From NCBI GenBank assembly GCA_024741835.1, contig JAENRP010000002.1:186001-250000 (forward strand): a DNA stretch of 64,000 nt. Direction: 5' to 3'. The notes beneath the pieces are model-generated. The model ran no database searches. It worked only from the letters and a program-made list of their open reading frames with translations, and was not told the origin of the DNA. The stretch's first letter is position 1. Every line of letters starts with the position of its first letter. Below are positions 62,334 through 64,000 of this stretch, in pieces. The position numbers and the translations under genes are program-made. Source of the stretch: Diplocarpon mali (taxonomy: Eukaryota; Ascomycota; Leotiomycetes; Helotiales; Drepanopezizaceae).

Positions 62334-62642
62334 CTATATACCCCATTCCCTAGGTGCGAGCTGGTAAGCAGCAGACAGTCTGTACCCAGTTCCCACCTCC
62401 TGCCACCCCGTTGCACGATTGTCATTTTTCTTGATAGCCCCAAGGTCGAAAGCTGGAAACATTCCTGGTTCGCAAATGGTATGGAAATGAGTTCCGGTGC
62501 AGAAGAGATCACCCGCGCCCGGGACGCAAGCAGCATCTTTCTTGCTTTGACTGTACACGCATGCGTTTGGTGGGTCTTCGGCCATACTCAAGGAGGCCAT
62601 GGCGAGGACGACGACCTTGGTGAGGGAAGCGGAGAATTGCAT
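62334..62642 (-). CDS. Small secreted cysteine-containing protein
   Basis: A single exon of 102 aa from the ATG at 62642. The N-terminus MQFSASLTKVVVLAMASLSM followed by AEDPP is a clear signal peptide, cut near residue 20. The mature part has four cysteines (NACVYSQ, DAACVPG, LFCTG, TICEPG), enough for two disulfides, and no known domain. The tail after CEPG contains no cysteine and reads less convincingly, so an unseen intron or a truncated C-terminus is possible. Secreted proteins of this kind include candidate effectors, but nothing here shows such a role. An upstream in-frame ATG eight codons earlier (MYHPPFNK) would spoil the signal peptide. Confidence 0.55.
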   Translation of the reverse strand: MQFSASLTKVVVLAMASLSMAEDPPNACVYSQSKKDAACVPGAGDLFCTGTHFHTICEPGMFPAFDLGAIKKNDNRATGWQEVGTGYRLSAAYQLAPREWGI

Positions 62643-63638
62643 CTTGTTGAAAGGGGGGTGGTACAAGCGAGGCTGATGTGAGGTTGGTGTTCTGATTGGT
62701 GAGGATTATGAAATGTAAAAGTTGGCCATTATCTGGTTTGACGAATGTTGGGCGCAAAAACATGATTGTTTGGTCAGGAATGTCTTGAGTGGGTGTTTGG
62801 TAGCGAATGTACCGAGTAAGTGTCGAGTGACAAGTGTAGTGAGCGAGAGACTGGTACAGAGTAAATAAATGATACAGAAGGAAAGTTTGGTTTGGATGAG
62901 TGTTCAAGCCGACGACATTTGAGCTAGTTATATACAACTGTGTACAGGCTCTTGCTGCCTTGAGTCGGTCCCGTTCGTATGCTTGACCCTTGAACCGACG
63001 GCGAGGTCGTAGGAGTACCATCATCCATTCGAGAAGGCGTTGAGCAAGACGATGAGGGAAGCTGAAACACTCCATTCATCATACCAGGTGATCGGCCCCT
63101 GGTGAAGTTCGGATACTATTGTATCGCGGGACTTGATCAGGGTCCTGTGGCCCCTTTGGCCAAGCTTCCGCAGAAGCTTACACAGCTTCAGATTACGACC
63201 CCAGCCGTCTGCAATTGAGCACAGGAGCATTCGGCGCCTCGAGCTTGTTTTCAATGATGGTTGCCACTACGGCTTGAACCAGAGATTGGTTGGAGGGCTA
63301 GCCGATTCGAATAAGCATCGAACTTCGGAATTGCTACTCCCTCGCTTAAGGCATCGGATGGGGTCATGAGTGAAAGTCATCTTTCTCGATATTCAAAGTT
63401 TCTGTCCAGTTCTCATGTTGAGATGCTTCTCAATGACGTCTCATGCACTAATACGAATCTCTGTGGTTCCAGATAACAATGGCAGCTCGAAAAGCGAGTG
63501 ACCTGGAGCCGCTGGGATCTATTGCTTGCAGGCTTATGTTTTGGGACCAGAATAAGTCAGGATAGCCTTTGAGGGACTTGTCTTTGAGTAGCTCCACGAC
63601 TGGTATGGAATGGCTCATCCAGTCTCCGGCTTTCCACC
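62643..63638. other. Intergenic, no recognised gene
   Basis: Upstream DNA of the small secreted protein. The 188-codon minus frame 62509-63075 overlaps that gene in another frame and has no motif. Confidence 0.4.
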
Positions 63639-63854
63639 GTGTGTTGGGGGCTTGCAAGACGCCGTTGCCGGGTCGGTATCTGCGATCTTTCCGAGGATGT
63701 GTTTGCCAAATTGAAAGATGGCTGTTCAGCCGTATCTTCGAAGCATCAGCTAAAATCTGGCGATACTCTGTCCCTGCTGAAGGTTGGTGTGGCTGTTAGG
63801 GAGATCAGCTGTCCAAGCAGAGCCAGACATGTAGGCATTGCTTTGAAGCATTAG
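63639..63854 (+). pseudogene. Short-chain dehydrogenase (SDR) fragment
   Basis: The frame reads LARRRCRVGICDLSEDVFAK, then SSKHQLKSGDTLSLLKVGVA and VREI. This follows the SDR order after the nucleotide-binding glycines: strand two with a basic residue and CDLS, then a strand (usually LKVDVTxxED) that binds the adenine ring. The TGxxxGIG start is not visible upstream, and a stop comes at 63852 with no catalytic YxxxK. It is either a decayed fragment or part of a gene with exons I could not join before the window ends. Confidence 0.4.
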
Positions 63855-64000
63855 ACGGGAAACGGAGGGACTTTCATTATCCAGAGACAGATGCTATAAG
63901 ACGGAGTGATGAGCCGAGGTACCTGAAGCAGAACCTAAGCCTTCATTGGCTTTGACTGACGATTGCCTCTGGCCTCGAAATATACGTATCGATAGAGACA

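Noticed and set aside
1..64000. CRISPR arrays, bacterial operons, phage or insertion sequences
   Set aside because: The gene structure is eukaryotic; no spaced direct repeats or transposase domains were seen.

Overview
The window comes from a filamentous ascomycete (Pezizomycotina; a helotialean Leotiomycete would fit, but that is inference). The evidence is eukaryotic gene structure with many 45-135 nt GT...AG introns, fungal septin, SGT1, PWP2 and Zn2Cys6 families, fungal multi-PAS hybrid histidine kinases, and one dispersed single 5S rRNA gene. I rebuilt exon-intron structures by hand from splice motifs and reading-frame continuity; every multi-exon model given sums to a whole number of codons. 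The one caveat is the repeat gene, whose frame cannot be tested across an assembly gap.

Layout. 0-1.3 kb: SGT1 co-chaperone (minus). 1.3-4.2 kb: AT-rich, apparently gene-free DNA. 4.2-5.9 kb: APC-type amino acid/choline/GABA permease (minus), followed by a frameshifted ammonium transporter relic at 6.9-7.2 kb. 8.2-9.6 kb: Zn2Cys6 transcription factor. 12.9-14.0 kb: Pro/Ser-rich repeat protein interrupted by a 95-N gap. 16.1-18.6 kb: large disordered protein. 19.8-21.2 kb: secreted Kelch protein. 24.7-30.1 kb: 1722-residue protein with a RasGAP-like fold and a SEL1-like tail. Microsatellites and minisatellites separate these genes.

32-43.3 kb is a histidine kinase block. It holds a decayed fragment on the plus strand and two complete, clearly related hybrid histidine kinases in tandem on the minus strand, with 5 and 15 exons. 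They share a kinase core, a receiver and an N-terminal module, but differ in sensor composition: the first has GAF plus PAS, the second has two PAS domains.

45.7-60.1 kb is a gene-dense housekeeping block: PWP2 (ribosome biogenesis) head to head with septin CDC12, a mitochondrial PDK/BCKDK-type kinase, the Sec14-like protein SFH5, and a USP7/Ubp15-type deubiquitinase. The right end (60-64 kb) carries a 5S rRNA gene, a small secreted protein and a fragment of a short-chain dehydrogenase. The window therefore alternates conserved gene blocks with accessory, repeat-bearing stretches that contain gene relics. Assembly gaps lie at 13440-13534 and 60464-60478.
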